Source: Gaiellasilicea sp037720595 (GTDB taxonomy: Bacteria > Actinomycetota > Thermoleophilia > Gaiellales > Gaiellaceae). Taken from it: DNA of 64,000 nt. The notes beneath the pieces were generated by a model. The model worked only from the letters and a program-made list of their open reading frames with translations. It made no database searches and had not been told where the DNA came from. The DNA lies in contig JBBJLW010000013.1 of the NCBI GenBank assembly GCA_037720595.1, positions 1 to 64,000 of the forward strand. Reading direction: 5' to 3'. Shown here one piece after another: positions 52,561 through 60,510 of this stretch. Within the stretch, counting starts at the first letter, position 1. Each line of letters starts with the position of its first letter. Both the position numbers and the translations under genes were made by a program.

Positions 52561-52973
52561 AGCTGGTCGTGATCGGTTGCGGGCGCGTGGGTGCGGCCGT
52601 TGCCCGGGAGTTCCGGGAGGAAGGCTGGGACGTGACCGCCGTGGACGAGAAGGAGGAGGCGCTGATGCGGCTCGGAGCCGGCTGGTCGGGCGGCTTCGTC
52701 GTCGGCCACGGGATGGACTCCGAGATCCTCCGCCGTGCGGGGGCGGACGAGGCCGACGCGGTCGTCGTCGCGACGAACGGCGACAACACGAATCTCGTGA
52801 TCGGGCAGGTCGTGAGGAAGCGCTACGGGATCGAGCACGTCGTCGTCCGGGTCCTCGACCCGGCCCGCGCCGAGTTCTACGCCCGCCGCGGGATGCAGAC
52901 CGTCTGCCCGACACAGACCGCTATCTCCGAGCTCGCGGCGCGCGTCCGCGTGGCCGAGAAGTCGTTCGCCTGA
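52557..52973 (+). CDS. TrkA-N (RCK) domain protein, single domain
   Basis: This 138-residue protein contains only an NAD-binding RCK N-domain: KLVVIGCGRVGAAVAREFRE, then DEADAVVVATNGDNTNLVIGQ. It lacks the TrkA-C ligand domain. Such subunits gate potassium transporters in response to nucleotides. ATG 52557 overlaps the permease stop, and its own stop overlaps the next RCK gene, so it is in the permease operon. It probably pairs with that next RCK protein. Confidence 0.9.
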   Translation: MKLVVIGCGRVGAAVAREFREEGWDVTAVDEKEEALMRLGAGWSGGFVVGHGMDSEILRRAGADEADAVVVATNGDNTNLVIGQVVRKRYGIEHVVVRVLDPARAEFYARRGMQTVCPTQTAISELAARVRVAEKSFA

Positions 52974-53635
52974 TGTACGCGATCGTGGCAGGTGGGGGCA
53001 AGGTCGGCGCGAACGTCGCCCGCTCGCTCCTCCGGATGGGCCACGAGGTGACCCTGGTCGAGCAACGGCCGCTCCGGTTCGAGCGGCTCCAGGAGGAGTT
53101 CGACCATCAGGTGCTCCTCGGCGATGCGACCGAGCTCCACATCCTCGAGCTCGCCGGGATCGGCCGCCCGCCGCACCTCGTGCTCGCTGCGACGGGCGAC
53201 GACGAGGACAACCTGATCATCTGCCAGCTCGCCCGCGAGGGCTACCGGGTGCCGAAGGTCGTCGCGCGGGTGAACGATCCGCGCAACCAGGAGCACTTCG
53301 ACCTCCTCGGGATCGCCCAGACGGTCTGCGCCACGTCCAACATCCTCGGCCTCGTCGAGCACGAGATCCCCGAGCACGGGATCGTGCATCTGCTCGAGCT
53401 GCGCAAGGAGAACCTCGAGATCGTCGAGCTCCAGATCGACCGCGATTCGCCAGCCGCGGGGAAGCGGCTCGCCGGGCTCACGCTCCCGGCAGGCTCGCGC
53501 CTGATCTCGGTGATGCGAAACGGCCGTTCGGAGCTCGCCGAGGACGCGACCGTGCTCCGTCCCGGCGACCAGGTGCTCGCCGTCCTCGAGCCCGGGAAAG
53601 AGGACGAGCTCAAGCGGATCCTGCTCAAGCGCTAG
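52973..53635 (+). CDS. TrkA-family protein (RCK N and C domains)
   Basis: This 220-residue protein has an RCK N-domain (YAIVAGGGKVGANVARSLLR, HLVLAATGDDEDNLIICQLA) and a TrkA-C domain (about 140-220) with LEIVELQIDRDSPAAGKRLA and LRPGDQVLAVLEPGKEDELK. It is a regulatory subunit for a cation transporter. It overlaps the RCK-N gene upstream (TGATG). The stop overlaps that of the convergent trkH in CTAG. Confidence 0.92.
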   Translation: MYAIVAGGGKVGANVARSLLRMGHEVTLVEQRPLRFERLQEEFDHQVLLGDATELHILELAGIGRPPHLVLAATGDDEDNLIICQLAREGYRVPKVVARVNDPRNQEHFDLLGIAQTVCATSNILGLVEHEIPEHGIVHLLELRKENLEIVELQIDRDSPAAGKRLAGLTLPAGSRLISVMRNGRSELAEDATVLRPGDQVLAVLEPGKEDELKRILLKR

Positions 53636-55170
53636 ACGGTACGCCAGTAGTGCCGGCTTGCCAGCACGACGATCGGGATCACCTCGAGGCGGCCCAGCCA
53701 CATCAGGCCGATCATCACGAAGGTCGAAAAGTCGCTGAAAGGCTCGAACGAGCCGTAGGGGCCAGCGATCCCGAAGCCGGGACCGACGTTGCCGAGCGTC
53801 GTCGCGGCCGCGGCTACCGCGTCGAGGACACTGAGGTCGAGCCCCGTGTGGGCCGCGTCGATCGCAAGGAGGGCGGCGCCGACGATGAAGATCCCGATGT
53901 AGAGCAGGATGAAGCTCATGACCGCGCGCAGCGTCCGCTCGTCCACGACGCGACGGTTCAGCCGGACCGGCAGGACGACCTCCGGGTGCACGGTCTGGTC
54001 GAGCTCGCGGCGCAGGATCTTCCCGAGCAGGAGATGGCGGACGACCTTGACCGAGCCCGACGTCGAGCCGGCCGAGCCGCCGACGAACATCAGCCCCACG
54101 AGCGTCATCGAGGCCAGGACCGGCCAGGTGGCGAAGTCGGTACTGGCGAAGCCCGTCGTCGTCATGATCGAGACCGTTTGGAAGACGGCGTGCCGAACTC
54201 CGGCTTCGCCGGTCGCGATCCCATCCGCCAGGAGCTGGATCCCGATCACGATCGAGCCGAGCGCGAGCACCCCGATGTAGAGCCGGAACTCCTCGTCGCG
54301 TCCGAAGACGTTCGGCCGCCGCCTGACGAGCGCCTGGTACATGAGCGCGAAGTTCGCTCCGGCGAGCAGCATAAAGAACGCGATCGTCCACTGCGACGCG
54401 GCCGAGAACTCCTCCAGCGAGGTCAGCCGGGTCCCGAAGCCCCCCGTCGGCAGCGTCGTCAACGCGTGCGCGACGGACTCGAAGACCGTCATCTCGTCGT
54501 CGATGCCGGTCAGCCCGAGGGCGGCGAGGATCGCGACGAGGGCGACGGTGAGCCCGAGATAGAGCCACCAAACCCGGCGGGCGGTATCGGCGATGCGGGA
54601 ACTCAGGCTCTCGATCTCCGGTCCGGGCATCTCCGACTCGAGGAGCTGCCGGCCGCCGACGCGGAGCCTCGGCAGCACCGCGAGGGCGAGAACGATGATT
54701 CCGATCCCGCCCAGCCACTGGGTGAACTGGCGCCAGATCAGGAGCGAGTGCGAGAGCGCTTCCACGTTGGTCAGCACGCTCGCGCCCGTCGTCGTGAAGC
54801 CCGACATCGCCTCGAAGTAGGCGTCGAGGGGCCGATCCAGCTGCGGATCGCCGGAGAGGAGGTAGGGGAGCGCGCCGAGGGTCGCCGCGACGAGCCAGGT
54901 CAGGGAGACGACGAGGAATCCTTCTCTCGTGCCGAGTCGATTCTTGCCGCGAGTCGACCGCTCGAGGGCAAACCCCGCGCCCCCGGCGATCGCGCCCGCG
55001 CCGAGGAAGGGCCAGGGCGGCTCGCCGTAGCCGAGCGCGACCGCGGCTGGAACGAGGGTCGTGAGGCTGAGGTACGTCGTGAGCGTGCCGACCAGGTTGA
55101 GCGAGCTGCGCACGTCCACGGCCAGCCGCCGGCGCCTCGAGGTGCCACGCAACCTCGGCGCGTAGTTCAC
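53632..55170 (-). CDS. trkH: TrkH-family potassium transporter
   Basis: This 512-residue protein has the four selectivity loops of the TrkH/KtrB family: MSGFTTTGASVLTN, LTTLPTGGFGTRLT, MTTTGFASTDFATW and TTLGNVGPGFGIAGP, each after a pore helix. The GTG at 55170 overlaps the stop of the trkA gene upstream. The long open frame before the start is shadow. It should form a K+ uptake system with TrkA. It is convergent with the APC-RCK operon. Confidence 0.95.
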   Translation of the reverse strand: MNYAPRLRGTSRRRRLAVDVRSSLNLVGTLTTYLSLTTLVPAAVALGYGEPPWPFLGAGAIAGGAGFALERSTRGKNRLGTREGFLVVSLTWLVAATLGALPYLLSGDPQLDRPLDAYFEAMSGFTTTGASVLTNVEALSHSLLIWRQFTQWLGGIGIIVLALAVLPRLRVGGRQLLESEMPGPEIESLSSRIADTARRVWWLYLGLTVALVAILAALGLTGIDDEMTVFESVAHALTTLPTGGFGTRLTSLEEFSAASQWTIAFFMLLAGANFALMYQALVRRRPNVFGRDEEFRLYIGVLALGSIVIGIQLLADGIATGEAGVRHAVFQTVSIMTTTGFASTDFATWPVLASMTLVGLMFVGGSAGSTSGSVKVVRHLLLGKILRRELDQTVHPEVVLPVRLNRRVVDERTLRAVMSFILLYIGIFIVGAALLAIDAAHTGLDLSVLDAVAAAATTLGNVGPGFGIAGPYGSFEPFSDFSTFVMIGLMWLGRLEVIPIVVLASRHYWRTV

Positions 55171-56492
55171 AGGGCTCGCTCGACCTCGGTGACGCGCCTC
55201 GACTCGGTGAAGATGATCGCGCGGTCGCCGGCGCGAAGCACGTCGTCCCGGTGCGGGAAGATGGCCTGGCCGTTCCGGACGATCGCGCCGATCAGGGCGC
55301 CGCGGATCGGCATCTCCCCGAACGCCTTGCCGACGTACTCGCTGCTCGCCCGCGTCGTGATGTCGAGCACCTCGAAGCGATCGCCCTCGAGCATCGCCAC
55401 CTGCTGAGTCCGTGGGTCGTGGGCGAAGCGGACGATCTCCTCGGCCGTCACCTGGCGCGGATTCACCGTCACGTCGATTCCTGCGCGCTCGAAGACCTCG
55501 ATCGCGTGCGCGTCGTGGACGATCGCGATCGTGAAGCGGACGCCGTGGAGCTTCGCGAGCGTCGCAGCGTAGTGGTTCTTCATGTCGTCGCGCATCGCGA
55601 AGATCGCTACTTGGGCATCGCCGATCCGTTCCCGCTCCAGGAAGTCCGGATCCATTCCGGTTGCGTGGTAGACCCGCGCTCCCTGAAGCTCGTCCGCAAC
55701 CACGCGGGCCCGGTCGCGATCCGCCTCGATCAGCCGGACGCCGATCTTCTGCTCGAGTAGGAGCTGAGCGATCGCGGTGCCGGCCCGGCCGGCGCCGAAG
55801 ATGACGACGTCGCCGACCTTGCCCGAGCCCGGCGCGATCAGCTCGCTCCACGCAAGTGCCGCTTCCGGCGAGCCGATCACGACGATCCGGTCGCCGAGCT
55901 CGATCACCGCGTCGCCGCCCGGAAGGATCATCTCCTCTCCTCGGATGATGCTCGCGATCTTGGCGTCGCGCGGCAGCTTCGCCTCGCGCAGGGGGATGCC
56001 GACGAGCTCCGAGCTCGCACCGGGCTCGATGTCGAACTCGACGAGCTGCACCTGGCCGTCGGCGAAGACGTCGGTCTGACGCGCTGCGGGCACGCCGATC
56101 GTCCGCGAGATCGCGTGTGCCGTCTCGAGCTCGGACGAGACGATGAAATCGACATCGAGCTGGCCCTCGCGCCAGACCTCCAGATACTCCGGATTCGTCG
56201 TTCGCACGACCGTTGTCGTGTGGGAGCTGCACGCCTTGGTGATCATCGCGGAGACGATGTTCGCCTCGTCGCGCGAGGTGCAGGCGATCAGCAGGTCCGC
56301 CTCCGAGACCCCTGCGCCTGCGAGAACCCGCCGGCTGGCGCCGTTGCCCTCGACCGTGGAGACGTCGTACCTGCTCGAGAGAGCCTGGAGCCGGGAGGCG
56401 TCCAGGTCGAAGACGGTCAGCTCGTGCTCTTGGTGGAGCGCCTGGACGATGGTCGCGCCGACCTGGCCCGCGCCGATCAGGAAGATCTTCAC
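55167..56492 (-). CDS. trkA: Trk system potassium transporter TrkA
   Basis: TrkA is the RCK gating ring of Trk channels. The 441-residue protein has two N-C units: KIFLIGAGQVGATIVQALHQ with a TrkA-C domain, then VVIFGAGRAGTAIAQLLLEQ with a second TrkA-C domain, as in canonical TrkA. Its stop overlaps the trkH start, so the two are cotranscribed. The ATG is divergent from the sugar dehydrogenase. Confidence 0.96.
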   Translation of the reverse strand: MKIFLIGAGQVGATIVQALHQEHELTVFDLDASRLQALSSRYDVSTVEGNGASRRVLAGAGVSEADLLIACTSRDEANIVSAMITKACSSHTTTVVRTTNPEYLEVWREGQLDVDFIVSSELETAHAISRTIGVPAARQTDVFADGQVQLVEFDIEPGASSELVGIPLREAKLPRDAKIASIIRGEEMILPGGDAVIELGDRIVVIGSPEAALAWSELIAPGSGKVGDVVIFGAGRAGTAIAQLLLEQKIGVRLIEADRDRARVVADELQGARVYHATGMDPDFLERERIGDAQVAIFAMRDDMKNHYAATLAKLHGVRFTIAIVHDAHAIEVFERAGIDVTVNPRQVTAEEIVRFAHDPRTQQVAMLEGDRFEVLDITTRASSEYVGKAFGEMPIRGALIGAIVRNGQAIFPHRDDVLRAGDRAIIFTESRRVTEVERAL

Positions 56493-56526
56493 ACGTGGAG
56501 GTTACTGCGGTGGCTATCGTGATCGC

Positions 56527-57651
56527 ATGCGGTGGTTGCTCGTTCTCGCATGCCTCGGCGCGCTCGGAATCGCGTGCTCCTCGGAGGCCGCGACCGACGA
56601 GAGCTCGACAGGGAGAGTGCCGGCCGGGAGCCCTCGGGCACCCCAGGGAGTCGAGCGAGCTGCGTTCCGTCCGCGCGCCGTCGTCAGCGGCCTCTCCAAC
56701 CCGACGCACGCTGTCGGCATCAAGGGCGAGCCCCGGCGGCTGTACATCGTCGAGCAGGAGGGGCTGATCCGGGTCTTCGACTCGGGGAGGCTGCGCGCTG
56801 CACCGTTCCTCGACGTCCGCTCCCTGATCTCGGCGGGCGGCGAGCGCGGCCTGCTCTCCGTCGCGTTCCATCCCCAGTACGCGCGGAACCGGCTCTTCTA
56901 CGTCAACTACACCGATCGCGACGGGCATACGAACGTCGTCGAGTACCGCTCGAACGGGACACGCGCGATCCCGAGCAGCGCCCGGCGGCTGCTCTTCGTC
57001 CGCCAGCCGTACGCGAACCACAACGGCGGCCAGGTCGCGTTCGGGCCCAACGGCCGCCTCTATGTGGGCATGGGCGACGGCGGCTCGGGCGGGGATCCCG
57101 AGAACCGGGCGCAGAACCTGCGCTCCCTCCTCGGGAAGCTGCTCTCGATCAACGTCGTCACGAAGGGCGTCCGGATCGAGGGACTCGGCCTGCGCAACCC
57201 GTGGCGATTCTCGTTCGACCGGACAACGGGTGATCTTCTGATCGGCGACGTCGGCCAGCATCAGGTCGAGGAGATCGACTTCACGCCGAAGTCCAGCCCC
57301 GGGCTCGAGAACTACGGCTGGGACATCTTCGAGGGGCGCTCGAAGTTCGAGGACAAGGCGCTTGGCCCCGGCGAGCTCGTCGGCCCGATCGCCCAGTACT
57401 CCCACGACGACGGCTGCTCGGTCACGGGCGGTCACGTCTATCGCGGTACGAACAAGGCGCTGCGCGGCCGCTACATCTATGGCGATTTCTGCAGTGGGAT
57501 CGTCTGGAGCTTCGCCGTCTCGGGCGGTGCGGCGCGCGACCTGCGCCGAGAGGATTTCAAGCTCCCGGAGCTGACCTCGTTCGCCGAGGATGCCGCCGGC
57601 GAGCTCTTTGCCGTCTTCGGCGGCGGCACGATCTCGCGGCTCACGCCCTGA
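56527..57651 (+). CDS. PQQ-type sorbosone/glucose dehydrogenase (lipoprotein)
   Basis: This lipoprotein of 374 residues has a six-bladed propeller of the soluble glucose/aldose dehydrogenase family: LSNPTHAVGIKGEPRRLYIV, GLLSVAFHPQYARN, the active-site NHNGGQVAFGPNGRLYVGMG, GLGLRNPWRFSFD and DVGQHQVEEIDF. The lipobox is LGALGIACSS. It should oxidise aldoses with PQQ at the cell surface. TATCGT lies 6 nt before the ATG (leaderless layout). Confidence 0.92.
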   Translation: MRWLLVLACLGALGIACSSEAATDESSTGRVPAGSPRAPQGVERAAFRPRAVVSGLSNPTHAVGIKGEPRRLYIVEQEGLIRVFDSGRLRAAPFLDVRSLISAGGERGLLSVAFHPQYARNRLFYVNYTDRDGHTNVVEYRSNGTRAIPSSARRLLFVRQPYANHNGGQVAFGPNGRLYVGMGDGGSGGDPENRAQNLRSLLGKLLSINVVTKGVRIEGLGLRNPWRFSFDRTTGDLLIGDVGQHQVEEIDFTPKSSPGLENYGWDIFEGRSKFEDKALGPGELVGPIAQYSHDDGCSVTGGHVYRGTNKALRGRYIYGDFCSGIVWSFAVSGGAARDLRREDFKLPELTSFAEDAAGELFAVFGGGTISRLTP

Positions 57652-57661
57652 AGCGGGCTCT

Positions 57662-58444
57662 GTGAACTGGATCTGCTGTACGTGTGCCGCCCAGTTCGCC
57701 GAGAGCCCGGAGCCGCCCGGGGGCTGCCCGATCTGCGAGGACGAGCGCCAGTACGTCGGGCTCGCCGGTCAGCGCTGGACGACGATGGGCGAGCTAGCGC
57801 GCGACCACCGCTGCGAGGTGCGCACCGATGCCGGGATGATCGGGATCGGGGTCGAGCCGTCGTTCGCGATCGGACAGCGGCTGCTCGTGCTCGAGACCGG
57901 GAAGGGCAACATCCTCTGGGACATGATCCCGCTCGTCGACGACGCGGCCCTCGGGGCCGTGAGGGCGCGCGGCGAAGTGCGCGCGATCGCGATCTCACAT
58001 CCGCACTACTACTCCGGGATGGTCGAGTGGTCGCGGGCGCTCGGCGGCGTCCCGATCCTCCTCCACGAGGCCGACAGCGAGTGGATCATGCGCCCGGATC
58101 CCACGATCGAGCTCTGGTCGGGCGAGACGAAGGAGCTCTTCGGCGGCGCCACGTTGCTCCGGCTCGGCGGGCACTTCGCGGGCGGCACCGTGCTCCACCA
58201 CGGCGAGACGCTGCTCGCGGGCGACATCGTCCAGGTGATCCCGGATCGGCGCTTCGTCGGCTTCATGTGGAGCTACCCCAACCTGATCCCGCTGCCTGCG
58301 ACCGAGGTCGAGCGGATCGCCGCGACGCTGGAGCCGTGGAACTTCGAGCGGATCGTCGGCGCTTGGTGGGAGCGAGTCGTCGAACGTGACGGCAACGAGG
58401 TCGTCCGCCGCTCGGCGGAGCGCTACGTGCGCGCCCTGGCGTAG
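57662..58444 (+). CDS. metallo-beta-lactamase-fold protein with N-terminal zinc ribbon and altered metal motif
   Basis: This protein of about 260 residues begins with a short zinc ribbon (WICCTCAAQF...CPICEDERQY) and continues as an MBL fold. The usual HxHxDH motif reads SHPHYYSGM, so the Asp and third His are missing; later elements GGHFAGGTVLHHGETLLAGD are present. Only one metal may be bound. The GTG start is 10 nt after the dehydrogenase stop. The function is unknown. Confidence 0.82.
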   Translation: MNWICCTCAAQFAESPEPPGGCPICEDERQYVGLAGQRWTTMGELARDHRCEVRTDAGMIGIGVEPSFAIGQRLLVLETGKGNILWDMIPLVDDAALGAVRARGEVRAIAISHPHYYSGMVEWSRALGGVPILLHEADSEWIMRPDPTIELWSGETKELFGGATLLRLGGHFAGGTVLHHGETLLAGDIVQVIPDRRFVGFMWSYPNLIPLPATEVERIAATLEPWNFERIVGAWWERVVERDGNEVVRRSAERYVRALA

Positions 58445-58446
58445 AT

Positions 58447-58665
58447 CTAGCCGGTCCGGCGCCGAACGGACGCGGGGCTCTGTCCCAGCGCGGCGTAGGC
58501 GAGCGCGTTCAGCGACTCGTTCAGGTTGCGCAGCTCGCGGGCGACGAGATTGAATCCCTCGCCTGTCTCCTGGCTGCGGTTGAGGCGCGCGAGCTCTTCC
58601 GCGATCCGGTCGAGCCGCGCCAGGATCGCCTCGAACTGGCGATCGGGCATCTCCTTCGCTTCCAT
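58447..58665 (-). CDS. small coiled-coil protein
   Basis: This 72-residue protein is mostly coiled coil (FEAILARLDRIAEELARLNR, then ARELRNLNESLNALAYAALG). No family is recognised. ATG 58665 follows TAGATT with a 7-nt gap, the leaderless layout. Its stop lies 2 nt from that of the convergent MBL-fold gene. Confidence 0.7.
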   Translation of the reverse strand: MEAKEMPDRQFEAILARLDRIAEELARLNRSQETGEGFNLVARELRNLNESLNALAYAALGQSPASVRRRTG

Positions 58666-58675
58666 GCTTGAGAAT

Positions 58676-59023
58676 CTAGCGGGCGCGACGGAGGGCGAGC
58701 CGTCGCCAGGCGAGGACGCCGACCGCGACACCGACCGCGTCGATCAGCACGTCGAGCGGCGCGCCCCGGCGACCGGGGACGAAGTGCTGGTGCAGCTCGT
58801 CCGAGGCCGCATAAGCGATCCCGGCCACGAGCGCCGGAAGCTCGGCGTGCAACGCACGCAGGAGGAGCCCGCCGAGAATCGCGAATTCAACCGCGTGCGC
58901 CAGCTTGCGAAGCACGAGATCCCAGCCGCCGAGGCCGGTGCCGAGGTCGGGCACGGAGGAGAACGCAAAGATCACCGCCGCCCAGAGAACGACGGGCAGC
59001 CACCGGGCGAGGGACGACTGCAC
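58676..59023 (-). CDS. VanZ-family membrane protein
   Basis: This protein of about 115 residues has four helices and the VanZ pattern: WLPVVLWAAVIFAFSSVPDL, KLAHAVEFAILGGLLLRAL, AYAASDELHQHFVPGRRGAP and a final helix VLIDAVGVAVGVLAWRRLAL. The HAVEFAILG and SDELHQ...R motifs are typical. The VanZ role is unclear; one member gives teicoplanin resistance. TATCAT lies 7 nt before the GTG. It is divergent from the cobalamin operon. Confidence 0.88.
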   Translation of the reverse strand: MQSSLARWLPVVLWAAVIFAFSSVPDLGTGLGGWDLVLRKLAHAVEFAILGGLLLRALHAELPALVAGIAYAASDELHQHFVPGRRGAPLDVLIDAVGVAVGVLAWRRLALRRAR

Positions 59024-59030
59024 GAGTCCG

Positions 59031-59040
59031 ATGATAGGCT
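59031..59040 (+). promoter_or_regulatory. overlapping divergent promoters of the cobalamin operon and vanZ
   Basis: ATGATAGGCT contains TAGGCT (59035-59040), the likely -10 of the riboswitch transcript. On the other strand it contains TATCAT (59031-59036), the likely -10 of the VanZ gene. The two polymerases would compete for the site. Confidence 0.6.
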
Positions 59041-59047
59041 CGCCCGC

Positions 59048-59190
59048 ACAAAAGGAGCACGGTGAGGGAACCCGGTGCAAGTCCGGGACGGTCCCGCCGC
59101 TGTGAGGGGAGACGCCCCGTCGCGGAACGCCACTGGCCGAGAGGCTGGGAAGGCCGCGAGGGGGGAGCCCCGAGTCAGAAGACCTGCCGC
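59048..59190 (+). ncRNA. cobalamin riboswitch
   Basis: The conserved core elements are present in order: GAGGGAACCCGGTGCAAGTC, GGACGGTCCCGCCGCTGTGA, GCCACTGGCCGAGAGGCTGG and the B12 box AGTCAGAAGACCTGCC (59173-59188). It should bind adenosylcobalamin or another B12 form and switch off the downstream genes. A 10-nt segment (59154-59163) is complementary to the sequence just before the Shine-Dalgarno of the first gene, suggesting control of translation initiation. Confidence 0.97.
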
Positions 59191-59227
59191 GCTCTCCATT
59201 CTCGAACCCCTCGCGGAAGGAGGATTC

Positions 59228-59830
59228 GTGCGCAGACCATCACCTCTGCTCGCTGCTCTGTTCTCGTTGCTGCTCCTGGCAGCCGTGCTCGCCTCAGGTG
59301 CCCTCGCGGCCGGCGTCAAGATCCGGGTCGAAGGGCGGACCCAGACGATCTTCGGGGCGGCGCAGCCGTCTATCCAGGCCGACAACGCGCTCCAGGCGCT
59401 CGACCTCGCCAGCACGGCCGGCGAGTTCCACTACGCGTTGACGACCTCGTCGTTCGGCGACTACGTCAGCCAGATCGGCAAATACGCGGCCGCAGGCTCT
59501 GCGGGTTGGGTGTTCAAGGTGAACGGCGCCTCGCCGCCGGTCGGGGCCGACAAGGTCGTGCTGGCCGACGGCGACGTCGTCCTCTGGTACTACGCCACCT
59601 TCGGGCCGACCGGAGGCCCGCCGACGCTCGAGCTCCAGCGGCTCCCGGCCAACTGCTACGTCGTCCAGTCGGTGAACGACGCCGGCAAGCGGTCGCGTGC
59701 GCGGAGGGCGACGTTGACCGTCGACGGCAGGCGCGTCGGCGCGCCCCAGGGCCGGGCTTGCATCGGCAGGCATACGGGTCTCGTGCGGGCGATTGCGGCC
59801 GGCGCGGTGCGCTCGAACGCGGTGAGGTGA
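59228..59830 (+). CDS. exported transcobalamin-like (DUF4430) protein
   Basis: This 200-residue exported protein has a signal peptide (SPLLAALFSLLLLAAVLASG) and a DUF4430 domain: KIRVEGRTQTIFGAAQPSIQ, NALQALDLASTAGEF and GWVFKVNGASPPVGADKVVL followed by ADGDVVLWYY. DUF4430 is the fold of the C-terminal beta domain of transcobalamin and intrinsic factor. The C-terminal 60 residues have two Cys that may form a disulfide. The GTG has a strong Shine-Dalgarno (GGAAGGAGG) just after the riboswitch. The next gene overlaps by 4 nt. Confidence 0.9.
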   Translation: MRRPSPLLAALFSLLLLAAVLASGALAAGVKIRVEGRTQTIFGAAQPSIQADNALQALDLASTAGEFHYALTTSSFGDYVSQIGKYAAAGSAGWVFKVNGASPPVGADKVVLADGDVVLWYYATFGPTGGPPTLELQRLPANCYVVQSVNDAGKRSRARRATLTVDGRRVGAPQGRACIGRHTGLVRAIAAGAVRSNAVR

Positions 59831-60510
59831 CGCTGAGGCGGCTCGCGGCGCTGCTCGTCCTCCTCCTCGTCGGCTGTGGCGGTGCCGGCGAGGAGGAGGG
59901 CACGGCGCAGCTCTGGGTCACTCGCGACCGTGGCGCGATCGTGCTCGTCGACGCCGAGGTGAAGGCCGGACAGACGCTGATGCGCGCGCTCGCTGCCGAG
60001 ACCGAGGTCGAGACGCGCTACGGCGGGCGCTTCCTCCAGTCGCTGAACGGGATCGAGGGCAGCATCGAGCGGCAGCGCGACTGGTTCTGGTTCGTCAACG
60101 GCTACGAGGGCGATCGCAGCGCCGCCGAGTACCGGCTGCGCGACGGTGACGTCGCGTGGTGGGACTACCGGGCGTGGGAGCGGGACGGTGAGGTGCGCGT
60201 CGTCGTCGGCGCGTTCCCGGAGCCGTTTCGCCACGGCTACGCGGGTAGAACTCGCACCGCGGTCGTCCGCTATGCCCGCGGCGTGAAGTACGTCCTCGCG
60301 CGTCAACTCGCGGCCGACATCCATGCACAGCCGGACGCCGTCCAGCCGCTCGGCACACCCGTCCCGGCTGGGGCGAACGTGCTCGTGTTGAGGGCAGGTG
60401 AAGACGCCTTCGCGGCTGAGCTGCTCGGTGAGTCCGCCGGCGATCCCGTTCGCTTCGTCTTCACCGGGGTGCCGAAGCAGTACGAGAAGCGGTACGAGGT
60501 CGATCGATGA
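59827..60510 (+). CDS. transcobalamin-like (DUF4430) lipoprotein
   Basis: This 227-residue protein has a lipobox (LLVLLLVGCGG) and a DUF4430 domain (GQTLMRALAAETEVE, RQRDWFWFVNGYEGDRSAAE, LRDGDVAWWDYR). About 100 C-terminal residues follow, including a segment ending VPKQYEKRYEVDR. As a surface lipoprotein it could hold cobalamin near the ECF transporter. GTG 59827 overlaps the stop of the first DUF4430 gene, and its stop overlaps ecfT (ATGA). Confidence 0.9.
   Translation: MTLRRLAALLVLLLVGCGGAGEEEGTAQLWVTRDRGAIVLVDAEVKAGQTLMRALAAETEVETRYGGRFLQSLNGIEGSIERQRDWFWFVNGYEGDRSAAEYRLRDGDVAWWDYRAWERDGEVRVVVGAFPEPFRHGYAGRTRTAVVRYARGVKYVLARQLAADIHAQPDAVQPLGTPVPAGANVLVLRAGEDAFAAELLGESAGDPVRFVFTGVPKQYEKRYEVDR

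Noticed and set aside
55171..57435. Long minus-strand open frame upstream of trkH that would make a 1267-residue protein
   Set aside because: The extension is the shadow of trkA (other frame) and the sugar dehydrogenase gene; family length and the GTGA coupling fix the trkH start at 55170.
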